From the NCBI GenBank assembly GCA_934675685.1, contig CAKURL010000048.1, forward strand, positions 1 through 9,476: 9,476 nt of DNA, written 5' to 3'. Origin of the DNA: an uncultured Candidatus Melainabacteria bacterium. Lineage in GTDB: Bacteria > Cyanobacteriota > Vampirovibrionia > Gastranaerophilales > Gastranaerophilaceae. Shown one piece after another: positions 1 through 8,300 of this stretch. The notes under the pieces are model-generated. The model had not been told where the DNA came from. It saw nothing but the letters and a program-made list of their open reading frames with translations, and made no database searches. Numbering within the stretch: position 1 is the stretch's first letter; every line of letters begins with the position of its first letter. Made by a program: the position numbers and the translations under genes.

Positions 1-973
1 AACGTTTGTCACCTTGCACAACGCTGGGCTTTTGGATTGTTCCAAAGGAAAATTAGACTATAAAGGCGACAATGCTAATATTAAATTCTACCTAAACCAA
101 TCAGGCATAAACAAAGGAAATGGCGGATATTCAGTCGACCTTGTTAAAACTATGCAAAGAGAAGGAAGAAAACAAGTTATTATCTTCCCTAATGACTCTA
201 TGAGCAGAATGACAAACGCAGTCAAAGAAGCAAATAAATTAGTTGCAAATGGAACTGCTGCAATCGCAATGGTTGCAAAAGAAGTTCCTGCAAAAGATTG
301 TATCAAAACTTTTGGCATTATGAAACTAGGAGAAGGAAACGAAATTCTTGAATTTGCAGAAAAACCTGCAGTTATCCCTGAAGGCTATGAAAAAGGCGGA
401 AATTGCTTGACAAATACTTTCCAATTTGCCGTTTCAGACCAAGCTTTCGAAGTTTTAAGTATGATGGAACCTTTCTTCTCAACAACTGATAAAGATAAAG
501 AATCAAGAGACTGGTCAAAACAATTTGTTCCAATCATCAAAACTTTGACTCAAGACGAAGACAAAGAAACAATCAAGAAAAATTTGGCTAAAGTGTTTAA
601 AGTTTCTTATGAACAATTAGAAGACAACAGACACGATATCAATTCAACAATTGATAGAGCAAAAGCAATTTTGGGAAATCAAAAGCTCGTTGCTGTTCCA
701 ACAAGCGAACCTTGGGCAGATTGCGGCACATTGAACGCTTTATATGATACAACAATGAAAATCGCAAGCGGCCAATTCCCACTAGAAGACTTTGAAAGAG
801 CAAATGTTCTATCGAGCGTGAACACTCAAACCGGACTTATTGCTTCATCTAAAGAACAAAAAGAAGAAATTGAAGCAAAATATGACATAGAAGGTCAAGT
901 TATGGCTGTAAAACAAGCAAAAAAAGTAAACGACGAAGACGTAGCAGATATTCCTGTTGCAATAAACAGATAA
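1..973 (+). CDS. sugar-phosphate nucleotidyltransferase family protein, 5'-truncated
   Basis: The reading frame is open to the left edge from base 2 (T-F-V-T-L-H-N...), so the true start lies outside the window; the TTG at 14 is only an internal codon. About 323 residues are visible. Family features of GT-A nucleotidyltransferases (PF00483-like) are a glycine-rich GINKGNGGYS stretch (about 104-133), VIIFPNDS (about 179-199) with an Asp in the metal/nucleotide site position, KTFGIMKLGEGNEILEFAEKP (about 305-367), NCLTNTFQF (about 401-427) and PWADCGTLNALYD (about 710-748), matching the usual W-x-D-x-G-T block. The N-terminal GGxGxRLxP nucleotide loop would be upstream. Such enzymes join a sugar 1-phosphate to an NTP to give a nucleotide sugar in the cytoplasm; the sugar and base cannot be told from this part. 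Oddities are about 70 extra, mostly charged residues (about 467-679) before the W-D-G-T block, and a charged C-terminal tail. Family assignment is fairly sure; substrate is unknown. Confidence 0.7.
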   Translation, partial: TFVTLHNAGLLDCSKGKLDYKGDNANIKFYLNQSGINKGNGGYSVDLVKTMQREGRKQVIIFPNDSMSRMTNAVKEANKLVANGTAAIAMVAKEVPAKDCIKTFGIMKLGEGNEILEFAEKPAVIPEGYEKGGNCLTNTFQFAVSDQAFEVLSMMEPFFSTTDKDKESRDWSKQFVPIIKTLTQDEDKETIKKNLAKVFKVSYEQLEDNRHDINSTIDRAKAILGNQKLVAVPTSEPWADCGTLNALYDTTMKIASGQFPLEDFERANVLSSVNTQTGLIASSKEQKEEIEAKYDIEGQVMAVKQAKKVNDEDVADIPVAINR

Positions 974-992
974 CTATTACCTAGAGCAAAAT

Positions 993-1024
993 AAAAGAGG
1001 TTGGCTAAAAACCAACCTCTTTTT
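993..1024. terminator. bidirectional intrinsic terminator between convergent genes
   Basis: A perfect 12-bp stem pairs 993-1004 (AAAAGAGGTTGG) with 1012-1023 around a 7-nt loop. It starts 20 nt after the nucleotidyltransferase stop codon and is followed by T-rich sequence. Read on the minus strand, the same hairpin is followed by TTTTATTTTG, so it can also end transcripts of the decarboxylase gene arriving from the right. Confidence 0.9.
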
Positions 1025-1072
1025 CTCTTTTTCTCTTTTTCTCTTTTTCTATATTTCTATATTTCCATATTT
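1017..1072. repeat. 8-bp tandem repeat, seven contiguous units
   Basis: Seven back-to-back 8-mers are in perfect register: four CTCTTTTT (1017-1048), two CTATATTT (1049-1064) and one CCATATTT (1065-1072). The first unit forms part of the 3' arm and T-tract of the terminator, and the last unit contributes two bases of the decarboxylase stop codon (1071-1073 on the minus strand). The array therefore fills the whole space between the hairpin and the opposing gene. The graded unit types suggest growth by slippage or unequal exchange from two or three founder variants. Because it is outside both coding regions, unit gain or loss would change terminator spacing rather than protein sequence. Confidence 0.9.
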
Positions 1073-2408
1073 AAATTACTTTAATGTCATTTGGAAGATA
1101 ATCTAAATGCCATTTTTGAATAGCTTCCCCTGGGTATAAAATCCCAACCCCGGGAGGATATGGCAAAATCATCGTATTTGAAATTTTTAAAAGCACATCT
1201 TTTTTATTTACATAATAAAATTTCTTGCTGTATGCTTCTGTTGGCTGCATTTTGACCAATGGATAAGGTTGAAAATCCACTTTTGAAAATTCAAAAGAAG
1301 GGTTTGTCTTTGCTTTTATAAGGGCATTTTTGAGCTTTTCAAGCTTTTGTTTTGTTGTTCCAATGCCAGTCAGATAGAGGCAACCAATGGAATTATTGAG
1401 CTCATCTTCTATATTATATTCGTCAAACAATTCGTCTGATAAATCGAACCCTGAAACTCCTTGTTTTCTTAAAAAAATCTTTGTCATATCTTGATTTTCA
1501 AAGTTCAAAAATTCTACGCCATAGCGAGACATATCTTTTTTAAATTTTTTAATTTCATCAAGCAAAGTTTTGATTTCATCTCTGCCTTTTTGAGAATTCA
1601 AGAAGGCAATACATTCTTCTATGTTTTCTAAAAGTGGATAAGAAGGAGAGGTCGTATGAAAAAGGTTAATCGCTTTTTGAAAATCTTCAATCTCAACTCC
1701 ATTTATCGAATTTGAAACGTGCAAAAGCGCTGTTTGGTTTAGTGCACCCGCGGTTTTATGAAGAGAATTGATAGAAACATCTGCCCCTTGCTCAATCGCT
1801 GTTTTTGGAAGCTCAGAAGAAAAATTATATAAAGACCCATGGGCTTCGTCCACGATTAAATAGACACCATATTGATGACAAATTGAAGCGATTTTTTTAA
1901 TATCAGAATTTATCCCTTCATAAGTAGGAGAAGTCATAATGAAAGCTTTATATTGATTTAAGCTTAAAGTGTCTTCTAATTTTTTAGGGTCAATTTGAAG
2001 ATAGACCCCCCATTCAAAAGATTCATTTGGCATAAACCAATCTACAACGCCGCCAGTCAAGATAAGCCCATTATAAACGCATTTATGGCAATTTCTAGCT
2101 ACTAAAACCCTATCTTTTGGGTTTATTAAAGCCTTCATGGAAGCAAGCAAAGCAGTAGTTGAGCCTTGGGTTATATAAAAAGTTTGTTTAGTTTTGAAAA
2201 TTTCGCTTGCGCGCCCTTGAGACATCAAAATCGAACTCGTCGGGTTTGAAAGATTATCATAGCCATCGAGCTCCGAAAAGTCGTGTTGATAAAATTTTTC
2301 AAGGTTTTTTGAAAAAATAGCCTTTTGGTTGTGGCTTGGCGTTGTAAAGATTTCTCTTTTTAATTTTTGGTTTAATAATTTTGCTATGTTTAGACTGGTA
2401 ATACTCAT
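1071..2408 (-). CDS. Orn/Lys/Arg decarboxylase (PLP-dependent, short form; arginine or lysine decarboxylase)
   Basis: This is a cytoplasmic fold-type I PLP decarboxylase of 445 residues that would turn arginine, lysine or ornithine into the matching amine (agmatine, cadaverine or putrescine), the entry to polyamine synthesis. Landmarks in order: TPSH (23-26, the position of the usual TPGH); HDFSELDGYDNL (42-53); YITQGSTTALL (78-88) for cofactor-phosphate binding; NCHK (106-109) with the His that stacks on PLP; TSPTYEGI (159-166); VDEAH (186-190) whose Asp187 contacts the pyridine nitrogen; SLHKT (215-219) with Lys218 as Schiff-base lysine; and LPYPPGVGILYPGE (415-428) near the C-terminus. The N-terminal wing domain of the large inducible E. 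coli enzymes is absent, so it resembles the compact Bacillus SpeA/YaaO type. All key residues look intact. The ATG at 2406-2408 suits the family N-terminus but has no Shine-Dalgarno. It is divergent from ligA. Substrate cannot be assigned from sequence alone. Confidence 0.9.
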   Translation of the reverse strand: MSITSLNIAKLLNQKLKREIFTTPSHNQKAIFSKNLEKFYQHDFSELDGYDNLSNPTSSILMSQGRASEIFKTKQTFYITQGSTTALLASMKALINPKDRVLVARNCHKCVYNGLILTGGVVDWFMPNESFEWGVYLQIDPKKLEDTLSLNQYKAFIMTSPTYEGINSDIKKIASICHQYGVYLIVDEAHGSLYNFSSELPKTAIEQGADVSINSLHKTAGALNQTALLHVSNSINGVEIEDFQKAINLFHTTSPSYPLLENIEECIAFLNSQKGRDEIKTLLDEIKKFKKDMSRYGVEFLNFENQDMTKIFLRKQGVSGFDLSDELFDEYNIEDELNNSIGCLYLTGIGTTKQKLEKLKNALIKAKTNPSFEFSKVDFQPYPLVKMQPTEAYSKKFYYVNKKDVLLKISNTMILPYPPGVGILYPGEAIQKWHLDYLPNDIKVI

Positions 2409-2419
2409 AAATTTATATT
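2391..2419 (+). promoter_or_regulatory. candidate promoter for ligA (leaderless or near-leaderless)
   Basis: TAGACT (2391-2396, four of six matches to TTGACA) is followed after 17 bp by TATATT (2414-2419, five of six matches to TATAAT). A start about 7 bases downstream would give a leader of only a few bases before the ligA ATG at 2432, in line with the absence of a ribosome-binding site. The -35 lies inside the first codons of the divergent decarboxylase gene. AT-rich sequence makes chance matches common, so this is a proposal. Confidence 0.4.
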
Positions 2420-2443
2420 AAAATAATTGCTATGGATATACAA
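2415..2443 (-). promoter_or_regulatory. candidate promoter for the decarboxylase gene
   Basis: On the minus strand TTGTAT (2443-2438) is followed by a 17-bp spacer and TAATAT (2420-2415), then six bases (AAATTT) before the ATG. The -35 lies inside the ligA coding sequence. The -10 overlaps the proposed ligA -10 almost completely. Each hexamer is only a partial match, so confidence is low; the 23-bp gap between starts nevertheless forces any promoter to overlap the opposing gene. Confidence 0.3.
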
Positions 2444-4444
2444 GAAGAATTAATAAAATTACGAAAAACAATTGAGATAAATTCATATAAATATTATGTG
2501 GAGGACAACCCAGAGCTCGAAGACTGGGAATATGACGAATTATTTAGGCGCCTAAAAGAATTAGAAAAAATGCGCCCCGATTTAATCACCCCAGACTCCC
2601 CAACCCAAAGAGTAGGGGGGATTTCAGAAAAATTCGACAGAGTTCCACATAAAATCCGCCTTTATAGCCTCGATAATTCAAATAATTATGACGAGCTTAG
2701 AGCTTGGTACAATAGAGTCTTAAAAGATGTAGGCGAAAGCTCGTCTGACCAATTAGATTTATTTCAAAATAACTTAAAAGATGTCGAGCTTGTGTCTGAG
2801 CTCAAAATAGATGGCCTTGCTATTAGCTTAACTTATGAAAAAGGAATATTCAAAAAAGGCTTGACAAGGGGCGATGGAATAATTGGAGAAGATATCACAA
2901 ACAACATTAAAACCATAAAAGCAATCCCATTAAAGCTTTTTGAAGATGTGGATATTGAGGTTCGAGGCGAAATCTATATGCCAATATCCTCTTTTGAAAA
3001 ATTAAACAAAAAACAAATAGAAAACAACCAAAAAACTTTTGCAAACCCAAGAAATGCAGCCGCAGGCTCAATAAGGCAACTAGACCCAAAAGTCACAGCG
3101 AGCCGCGATTTATCTATTTTTGTTTATGCCGTGATTTTAAACAACTCTAAAATCCAAACTCACTCAGAAGCCATGGACTATTGCAAAAAAATTGGTTTCA
3201 AAGTGAATGATTACAAAAAATGCAAAAATATAGATGAAGCAATCGATTTTTGTAAAAATATGGCAGAATATAGAAAAACTCTAAACTACGCGACAGATGG
3301 AGTTGTGATAAAAGTAAATTCTTATGCAAAGCAAAATGAATTAGGTTTCACTGCTCGCGCTCCAAAATGGGCGACAGCATTTAAATTTCCGCCTGAAGAA
3401 GTTTGGTCTACTTTAAAAGATGTCGAATTCAGCATAGGAAGAACAGGGATTGTGACCCCAGTTGCCGTGCTGGAGCCTGTAAATTTATCTGGAAGTGTTG
3501 TTTCAAGGGCTTCAATGTATAATTTTGACGAAATCAAAAGACTCGATATTTCCTTATACGACGAAGTCTTAATCAAAAAAGCAGCGGAAATTATCCCAAA
3601 AGTAGTCCGCTCGAGAAAAACTCCAAATTCAAAACCATTGGAGCTTCCAAATGCTTGTCCTTGTTGCAAGACTCCTTTGATAGATGTCGAAGGAGAAGTC
3701 GCAAAATATTGCCCAAACCAAAAAAATTGCAAAGCTCAAATCAAAGGCAGAATAGAATATTTTGTATCTAAACAAGCAATGGACATAGATGGGCTCGGAG
3801 AAAGCATCATAGACCAATTGATTTCAAAAAATTATGTCTATAATTTTTCTGATATTTATAAAGTAACTTATGAAAACTTGCTCACGCTTGATTTAATCCA
3901 AGAAAAATCAGCAAAAAATCTATTAAATGCTATTGAAAAATCAAAAAATGTTTTATTCCAAAAGTTCATAAATGCCCTTGGGATAAGGCTTGTGGGCAAA
4001 GAATCAAGCGACATTTTGGCTCAAAACTATAAAGACATTGAAGCACTAAAAAATGCAACTTTTGAAGATTTGTCCTTGATTGATGGCATTGGAGAAAAAA
4101 TGGCAAAAAGCATTGTCCAATATTTTAAAAACAAAGATAATATTTTTGTCATTGATGAAATGCTGCGCTTAGGCTTGAAAATAGAAAATAAATATACAAA
4201 AAACGTAGATTTAAGGCTAAAAGGCAAAAGCTTCGTTATAACAGGAACTCTAGACACCATGTCAAGAGACGAAGCTCAAGCAAAATTAAAAGAATTAGGT
4301 GCAAAGACCCCATCAAGCGTTTCTAAAAACACTTCTTTTGTAATCGTAGGGCAAAACGCAGGCTCAAAAGCCCAAAAAGCGCAGGCTTTAGGAATAGAGA
4401 TTTTATCGGAAGAAGATTTGATTAAGATTTTAAAAGGAGAATAA
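2432..4444 (+). CDS. ligA: NAD+-dependent DNA ligase LigA
   Basis: This essential cytoplasmic enzyme seals 3'-OH/5'-phosphate nicks in replication and repair, using NAD+ to form a ligase-AMP intermediate. At 670 residues it has the normal bacterial length, with every domain in order: Ia (about 1-70) with YKYYVEDNPELED-type NAD+ contacts and ITPDSPTQRVGG (52-63); nucleotidyltransferase domain with active-site KIDG (Lys125-Gly128), TRGDG (145-149) and RGEIYMP (178-184); FTARAPKWATAFKFPPEE (306-323); OB fold starting near SIGRTGIVTPVAVLEPV (334-350); zinc finger with Cys409, Cys412, Cys427 and Cys433; helix-hairpin-helix repeats (about 440-580) including IDGIGEKMAKSI; and a BRCT domain (about 592-670). 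The start matches the conserved family N-terminus. Between Ia and KIDG the chain is slightly longer than in E. coli (active Lys at 125 rather than 115). No Shine-Dalgarno precedes the ATG. The SIMPL gene follows after 5 bases. Confidence 0.98.
   Translation: MDIQEELIKLRKTIEINSYKYYVEDNPELEDWEYDELFRRLKELEKMRPDLITPDSPTQRVGGISEKFDRVPHKIRLYSLDNSNNYDELRAWYNRVLKDVGESSSDQLDLFQNNLKDVELVSELKIDGLAISLTYEKGIFKKGLTRGDGIIGEDITNNIKTIKAIPLKLFEDVDIEVRGEIYMPISSFEKLNKKQIENNQKTFANPRNAAAGSIRQLDPKVTASRDLSIFVYAVILNNSKIQTHSEAMDYCKKIGFKVNDYKKCKNIDEAIDFCKNMAEYRKTLNYATDGVVIKVNSYAKQNELGFTARAPKWATAFKFPPEEVWSTLKDVEFSIGRTGIVTPVAVLEPVNLSGSVVSRASMYNFDEIKRLDISLYDEVLIKKAAEIIPKVVRSRKTPNSKPLELPNACPCCKTPLIDVEGEVAKYCPNQKNCKAQIKGRIEYFVSKQAMDIDGLGESIIDQLISKNYVYNFSDIYKVTYENLLTLDLIQEKSAKNLLNAIEKSKNVLFQKFINALGIRLVGKESSDILAQNYKDIEALKNATFEDLSLIDGIGEKMAKSIVQYFKNKDNIFVIDEMLRLGLKIENKYTKNVDLRLKGKSFVITGTLDTMSRDEAQAKLKELGAKTPSSVSKNTSFVIVGQNAGSKAQKAQALGIEILSEEDLIKILKGE
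4435..4440 (+). promoter_or_regulatory. ribosome-binding site of the SIMPL gene, inside ligA
   Basis: AGGAGA lies nine bases before the ATG at 4450 and within the last codons of ligA (Lys-Gly-Glu-stop). It is the clearest Shine-Dalgarno in the window, and its placement points to co-transcription and translational coupling of the two genes. Confidence 0.85.
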
Positions 4445-4449
4445 TTTTT

Positions 4450-5169
4450 ATGAAAAAAATGCTTTCTATTTTTATTTTAACTTTAGCTTTAGTGGCTCCT
4501 GTTTTCGCAAATGAAATGGAATCTGTGTTAAATGTTTCATCTACTTTTGAAAAAGAATACACGCCAGACACGGCAAAAGTCACTTTTTCTTTGACAAATA
4601 GCGGACTTGATATCAAGAACATTAAAGAAAAAAATGACAAAACAATAGCAAATGTGATTTCTTTAATCAAAAAAGAATTAAGCGAAAAAGAAACAATAAA
4701 AACGACAAAATATAGTATTAACCCAATTTATAGCCATAAAGACAAAACGCGCGTTTTTCAAAAATACGAAGTTACAAATGGCTTTGAAGTAAAATTAAAA
4801 GACATCTCTAAAATTTCTAATATCATCAAGCTTACAACAGACAACGGAATTAAAAATGTCGGAAATATTCAATTTTATATAGAAGATAAAAATAAAATTT
4901 CAGATGAATCTATAAAAGAAGCAATCAAAATGGCAAAAGCCAGAGCTAACGTCATTTCAAGCGCTTCTGGAGCACAAATTTTAAAAATAAAATCAATAAG
5001 CGCAAGAACTTCTCTGGACAATTCTTATTCGGCCGTTAGATATCTATCTTCAAACATGTTATATAAATCTATGGATTCAGAAGCAGCCGGCGCCCAACCA
5101 ACTCAAGCAATCGAAGCAGGAGAAATAAAAGTCACAGCAACAGCCGACATTGTTTATTATTTAAAATAG
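4450..5169 (+). CDS. secreted/periplasmic SIMPL domain (DUF541) protein
   Basis: The protein has 239 residues. Residues 1-20 (MKKMLSIFILTLALVAPVFA) are a clear Sec signal peptide: two lysines, a hydrophobic core and a V-F-A cleavage site before Asn21. There is no lipobox cysteine, so the mature protein is probably soluble in the periplasm or secreted. The rest reads as one SIMPL domain: an opening strand LNVSSTFEKEYTPDTAKVTFSL (27-48), a long helix, KTTKYSINPIY (about 84-94), YEVTNGFEVKLKDISKI (about 106-122), a helix rich in Ala/Lys (DESIKEAIKMAKARANVISSA) and a closing beta strand IKVTATADIVYYL. Known relatives include E. coli YggE, linked to oxidative-stress tolerance, and BP26 of Brucella, which forms channel-like oligomers; no enzymatic activity is established. 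It follows ligA by 5 bases and is closed by its own terminator. The link to DNA ligase is probably only shared transcription. Confidence 0.85.
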   Translation: MKKMLSIFILTLALVAPVFANEMESVLNVSSTFEKEYTPDTAKVTFSLTNSGLDIKNIKEKNDKTIANVISLIKKELSEKETIKTTKYSINPIYSHKDKTRVFQKYEVTNGFEVKLKDISKISNIIKLTTDNGIKNVGNIQFYIEDKNKISDESIKEAIKMAKARANVISSASGAQILKIKSISARTSLDNSYSAVRYLSSNMLYKSMDSEAAGAQPTQAIEAGEIKVTATADIVYYLK

Positions 5170-5196
5170 CAAATTTAATAGTTAAAAATATATTTT

Positions 5197-5224
5197 AAAA
5201 AGCAAGTTTTAGACTTGCTTTTTT
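5197..5224 (+). terminator. intrinsic terminator of the ligA-SIMPL operon
   Basis: An 11-bp stem pairs 5197-5207 (AAAAAGCAAGT) with 5213-5223 around the loop TTTAG and runs into TTTTTT. It lies 27 nt after the SIMPL stop codon, separating this operon from the SNF2 gene. Confidence 0.9.
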
Positions 5225-5268
5225 GTTTCGTAGATGTTAAATTAGACTTATAGACGCGGGATTAATTT

Positions 5269-5307
5269 AACTTTTTAAAAGTTTTAAGATTGAAGCGTTT
5301 TTATAAT
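5269..5307 (+). promoter_or_regulatory. candidate promoter and operator-like palindrome upstream of the SNF2 gene
   Basis: A perfect TATAAT lies at 5302-5307, 27 bases before the GTG start. No good -35 is present at the right distance (AAGTTT at 5279-5284 for a 17-bp spacer). That position is instead occupied by a perfect inverted repeat, AACTTTT and AAAAGTT around a single central T (5269-5283), which could bind a regulator or activator. The 110-bp gap between the preceding terminator and this gene holds nothing else recognisable. Confidence 0.45.
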
Positions 5308-5334
5308 AAGTTTGTAGTGTGTCGTGGATAATTC

Positions 5335-8300
5335 GTGAAATACGTATTCAATAATAAATTCTTAAAAGATAATTCTAAGGCTGGCTCGTTTCGCCGCGGA
5401 TATGAGACTTTCCAAAAAGGAATGGTGCAAGAGCTTAAATTTAACGAAAACATCGTAAGAGCAAAAGTCAAAGGAAACTTTAAATCTCATTATGAAACAG
5501 GGATAAAATTTACAAAATCAGCCGTGAAGCCAACTTGCAACTGTCCTTTAGAAGAGCCTTGGTGTAAACATGCTATCGCATTAGGCTTCGAAACGATTAA
5601 AAACCACTTTTTTGATGAATTTTTATATGAAAAATTAAATATTGAGCCTAACTTAATAGATGAAGATTTAAAGATGAACGAAGACCCAAAGGGCGATTTC
5701 ATCTTCCACTTCAACCCAAAAAGGCGCCAAAACTTCTTTTCTATTCTTGTCATGAATAGACACACAAACAAAGTCATAAGAGACTTAGAAGCAATTTTCA
5801 AGCAGATAATCTTAAAACAAAAAAGCGACGAAGATTTTGAATTAAACAATTCGCAAAAGCTTGAAGTAGTCCTTTTTAAAATGCTTTTAAACACATCAAG
5901 ACTAGACAAAAAATCCGGCTGGTATGACGTTTCAATTAATAAATTTGATGAATTTTTTAAAGTTTTAGCTAAAGTCGACGACGTCATAGACGCAAAAACC
6001 CATAAAAAAATCCGCTTCTCGGAGTCCATCTGGAATTTGTGTTTAGATGTCAATGTTTCTTATGTTGGAAACGTGCTTTTGAGCTTATATTGGAAAAGAA
6101 ATGACATAGATGAAATTTATCCTTTTGAAGAAGTTAGATATTTTTCTCGCCAGCTCAAATGGGGCAGATACAAAGATGTCATTTTTCAGACAGATGTTTC
6201 TGTGAGTGTCGTTCCACAAAACCTCACAAAGACAAGTTTTTCAGACATCAAAGACGCAGATGGCGGAAAATTTGTTTATGAAGAACTTCCAAAATTAAAA
6301 GAGGTCATGACAGTAAACATGTCAGAACAAATGGAGAAATTGACATTTGAAAAAAGGCCTCCAAAATGCATAGTGGAATTAGGGGTCGACTACGACCAAT
6401 CTTTAAAGGCTTCTTTGGAATTTGAATATGATGGAGTTAGAGTTCCTTATCAAAAGCAATATAAAAGCCCTTATGTCACAATCAAAGACCCTTCAAAAGA
6501 CCTTCTTTACTGGGTCAAAAGAGACATGGACTTTGAACAAGCTGCATATAAAATGCTTCTTGCTTGCAGATTTGCCCCTGTTCAATCAAACAATTTAGCA
6601 CTAGACAAAGAATTTGCAATCGATTTTTATAATTACTATATTTCAAAAGCGGGCGATGGTTGGGAATTCATTGAAAAAGACGATCTGTCTTTTTATAAAT
6701 TAAACAAAAAAGGCTTAAAATTAATCGCGGACATCGATTTTTCGCAAGATGGAACAGATAAATTTGAAATTTCTTTAAGAGGCCAAGCGGACGACAAAGA
6801 AATTGATTTTGAAAAAATCGTGGATTTAACTTATGAAGGCTCTAAATATTACAATATTCCTCAAGGCGGCCAAGTTTCAATCCCCACGGACGACGTTTAT
6901 TCTTTATTGAAATCTTTCAATACTTATGACGTTTACAAAAACGACGAAGATAAATATATCGTTAAAACCTACCGTGCAGGCGTTGTTTCGGAAATGGAAA
7001 AAATGGGAATAACCCTAAAAATGTCTCGAAAATTCTCTTCTTTCTGGAAAGAGATTTCGACTTTTTCCAATATGGATTCAACCGCCCTTCCAAAAGCCCT
7101 CAAAGCAGAGCTTAGAGAATATCAGCACAAAGGCTTTTCTTGGCTTTGGTTTTTGTATAAATATGGCTTAAATGGCGTTTTAGCAGATGACATGGGGCTT
7201 GGAAAAACGGTGCAAACTTTAGCGCTTTTACAAAAAGCAAAAGAAAAAGACCAAAAAGAGCCAAATTTGGTCGTTTGCCCGACTTCTGTTGTTTTTAACT
7301 GGGAAAAAGAAATTGAAAAATTCGCTCCGAATTTAAAATATATGTCGTTATCCGGAGCCGACAGAAAAAATAAATTCAAAGATATCGAAAAATATGACGT
7401 AATCATCACAAGCTATGCGCTTGTAAGACGAGATATCGACATTTTATCTAAAACGAAATTCAGATATATTATCCTAGACGAATCTCAAAATATCAAAAAC
7501 TCAACAAGCCAAACTTCAAAAGCTTGTAAAGCCCTTGTTTCGACGCATAGATTGGCGCTTTCAGGCACTCCTATCGAAAACAAGCTTGAAGAATTATGGT
7601 CGATTTTCGATTTTCTTATGCCTGGATTTTTGTTTGACGCAAAAGAATTCAATAATCGCTTCGTTAATCCAATCGTGGAAAACGAAGACCAAGAAGTGCA
7701 AAAGCGCCTAAAATCACAGATTTTCCCATTTATCCTAAGAAGAATGAAAAGAGACGTTGCAAAAGATTTACCGGACAAAATCGAATCTGTTGCATATTGC
7801 GAGCTCACTTCAGACCAAAAAGACTTATATTTACAGGTTTTGGACTCAACAAAAGAAGAATTGTTCAAATCAATCGAAACTGTTGGCCTAGAAAAATCTA
7901 GAATGTCCATCTTCTCTGCCTTGTTAAGGCTTCGCCAAATCTGCTGCCACCCAAGGTTATACGACAAAGAAGGCAAATTGGGCATTGACGAATCAGGCAA
8001 ATTTGAACAATTGCAAGATATGTTAGAAGAAATCATAGCAGAAAAACATAGAATTTTATTATTCTCACAATTCGTCGGAATGCTTGATATCATTAAAGCT
8101 TGGCTTGAAAAGAAAGGCATTAAACACGAATACTTGTCCGGAAAAACAAAAGACCGCCAAGCAGTCGTTGAAAGATTTAATTCCGACCCGACTATCCCAA
8201 TTTTCTTAGTATCTTTAAAAGCGGGGGGTACCGGCTTGAACCTAACAGGTGCAGATTATGTTATCCACTACGACCCTTGGTGGAATCCTGCGGTTGAAGA

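Noticed and set aside
1017..1072. CRISPR-like repeat array
   Set aside because: Units are 8 bp and contiguous with no spacers; it is a simple tandem repeat.
5490..6053. Minus-strand frame of 187 codons opposite the SNF2 gene (also 7485-8120)
   Set aside because: Serine/phenylalanine-rich composition typical of the antisense of an AT-rich gene, and fully covered by a well-supported protein gene.
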